DNA of 64,000 nt. Origin: Chitinophagaceae bacterium UBA2375 (GTDB lineage: Bacteria > Bacteroidota > Bacteroidia > Chitinophagales > Chitinophagaceae). Below, piece by piece: positions 63,981-64,000 of this stretch; within the stretch, counting starts at the first letter, position 1; each line of letters starts with the position of its first letter. The notes below the pieces were generated by a model. That model was given only the letters and a program-made list of their open reading frames with translations, made no database searches and was not told the origin of the DNA. The stretch spans positions 17,745 to 81,744 of the forward strand of contig DDTB01000003.1 in assembly GCA_002343985.1 (NCBI GenBank). Direction: 5' to 3'. Made by a program: the position numbers and the translations under genes.

Positions 63981-64000
63981 CCCTGTCGGGGTTATAACCC
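63981..64000. repeat. REP-like palindrome, cut by the window edge
   Basis: The window ends in a stretch whose last 12 bases, GGGTTATAACCC (63989-64000), are perfectly palindromic, with AACCC and GGGTT arms also pairing across TGTCG. The full element probably continues beyond the edge as CCCTGTCGGGGTT plus its complement, the usual size of REP units served by RAYT. Confidence 0.55.

Overview
The window is a chromosomal segment of a member of the Bacteroidota, most likely a Chitinophagaceae-like Sphingobacteriia/Chitinophagia organism. The signs are type IX secretion (PorT, a type A sorting-domain protease and a gliding-motility-type C-terminal domain protein), a heme-type TonB receptor with HmuY, a Lys/Ala/Pro-tailed DksA-like protein, a eukaryote-like isoleucyl-tRNA synthetase, and repeated TAnnTTTG boxes, the -7 element of Bacteroidota promoters, just upstream of genes. 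Species assignment is inference. There are no rRNA or recognisable tRNA genes, no CRISPR array and no prophage; the only mobile-type gene is a REP-associated transposase (RAYT) at the right edge.

Layout. 1-10.7 kb: end of dnaB, rsmE, pyrD, a thiolase, a DUF983 protein, an ABC exporter, a PRC-barrel protein, the YifB/ComM-type AAA ATPase, a MutS-domain protein and dihydroorotase. 10.8-17.3 kb: envelope and secretion genes (Wzi-like outer-membrane protein, PorT, a secreted metzincin-like protease with an unknown secreted partner) around ubiE, engB and a YkuK-like gene. 17.5-19.8 kb: a five-gene minus-strand cluster with a GbsR/MarR regulator, two small membrane proteins, a DCC thiol oxidoreductase and a CoA-binding protein. 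19.8-32 kb: pdhC, dnaX, a GNAT protein, a sterol-desaturase family protein, frr, a WecA/MraY-like transferase, a solitary N-terminal transketolase subunit, lolE-like, rbfA and a second ABC exporter. 32-36.4 kb: DksA-like protein and ileS. 36.4-40.7 kb: a candidate structured RNA, then hmuY, a TonB receptor and a cysteine-rich AraC regulator. 40.9-50.5 kb: gyrB, a 66-residue protein, a 1234-residue repeat adhesin-like T9SS cargo and mfd. 50.6-61.8 kb: a ferredoxin-reductase-like flavoprotein followed by an 11-subunit complex I operon nuoABCDHIJKLMN with no nuoEFG, ending in an uncharacterised gene. 61.8-64 kb: glyS, RAYT and half of a palindromic REP-like element.

How it works together. Most of the window is housekeeping (replication, translation, pyrimidine synthesis, central carbon, respiration). 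The accessory elements are the heme-uptake locus with its putative metal- or Fe-S-sensing regulator, the T9SS cargo proteins, and the RAYT/REP pair. The points most worth following up are the EFG-less complex I next to a flavoprotein reductase, the candidate 6S-like RNA between ileS and hmuY, the five-cysteine AraC regulator, the GXHH-type IleRS, and the likely leaderless glyS promoter.
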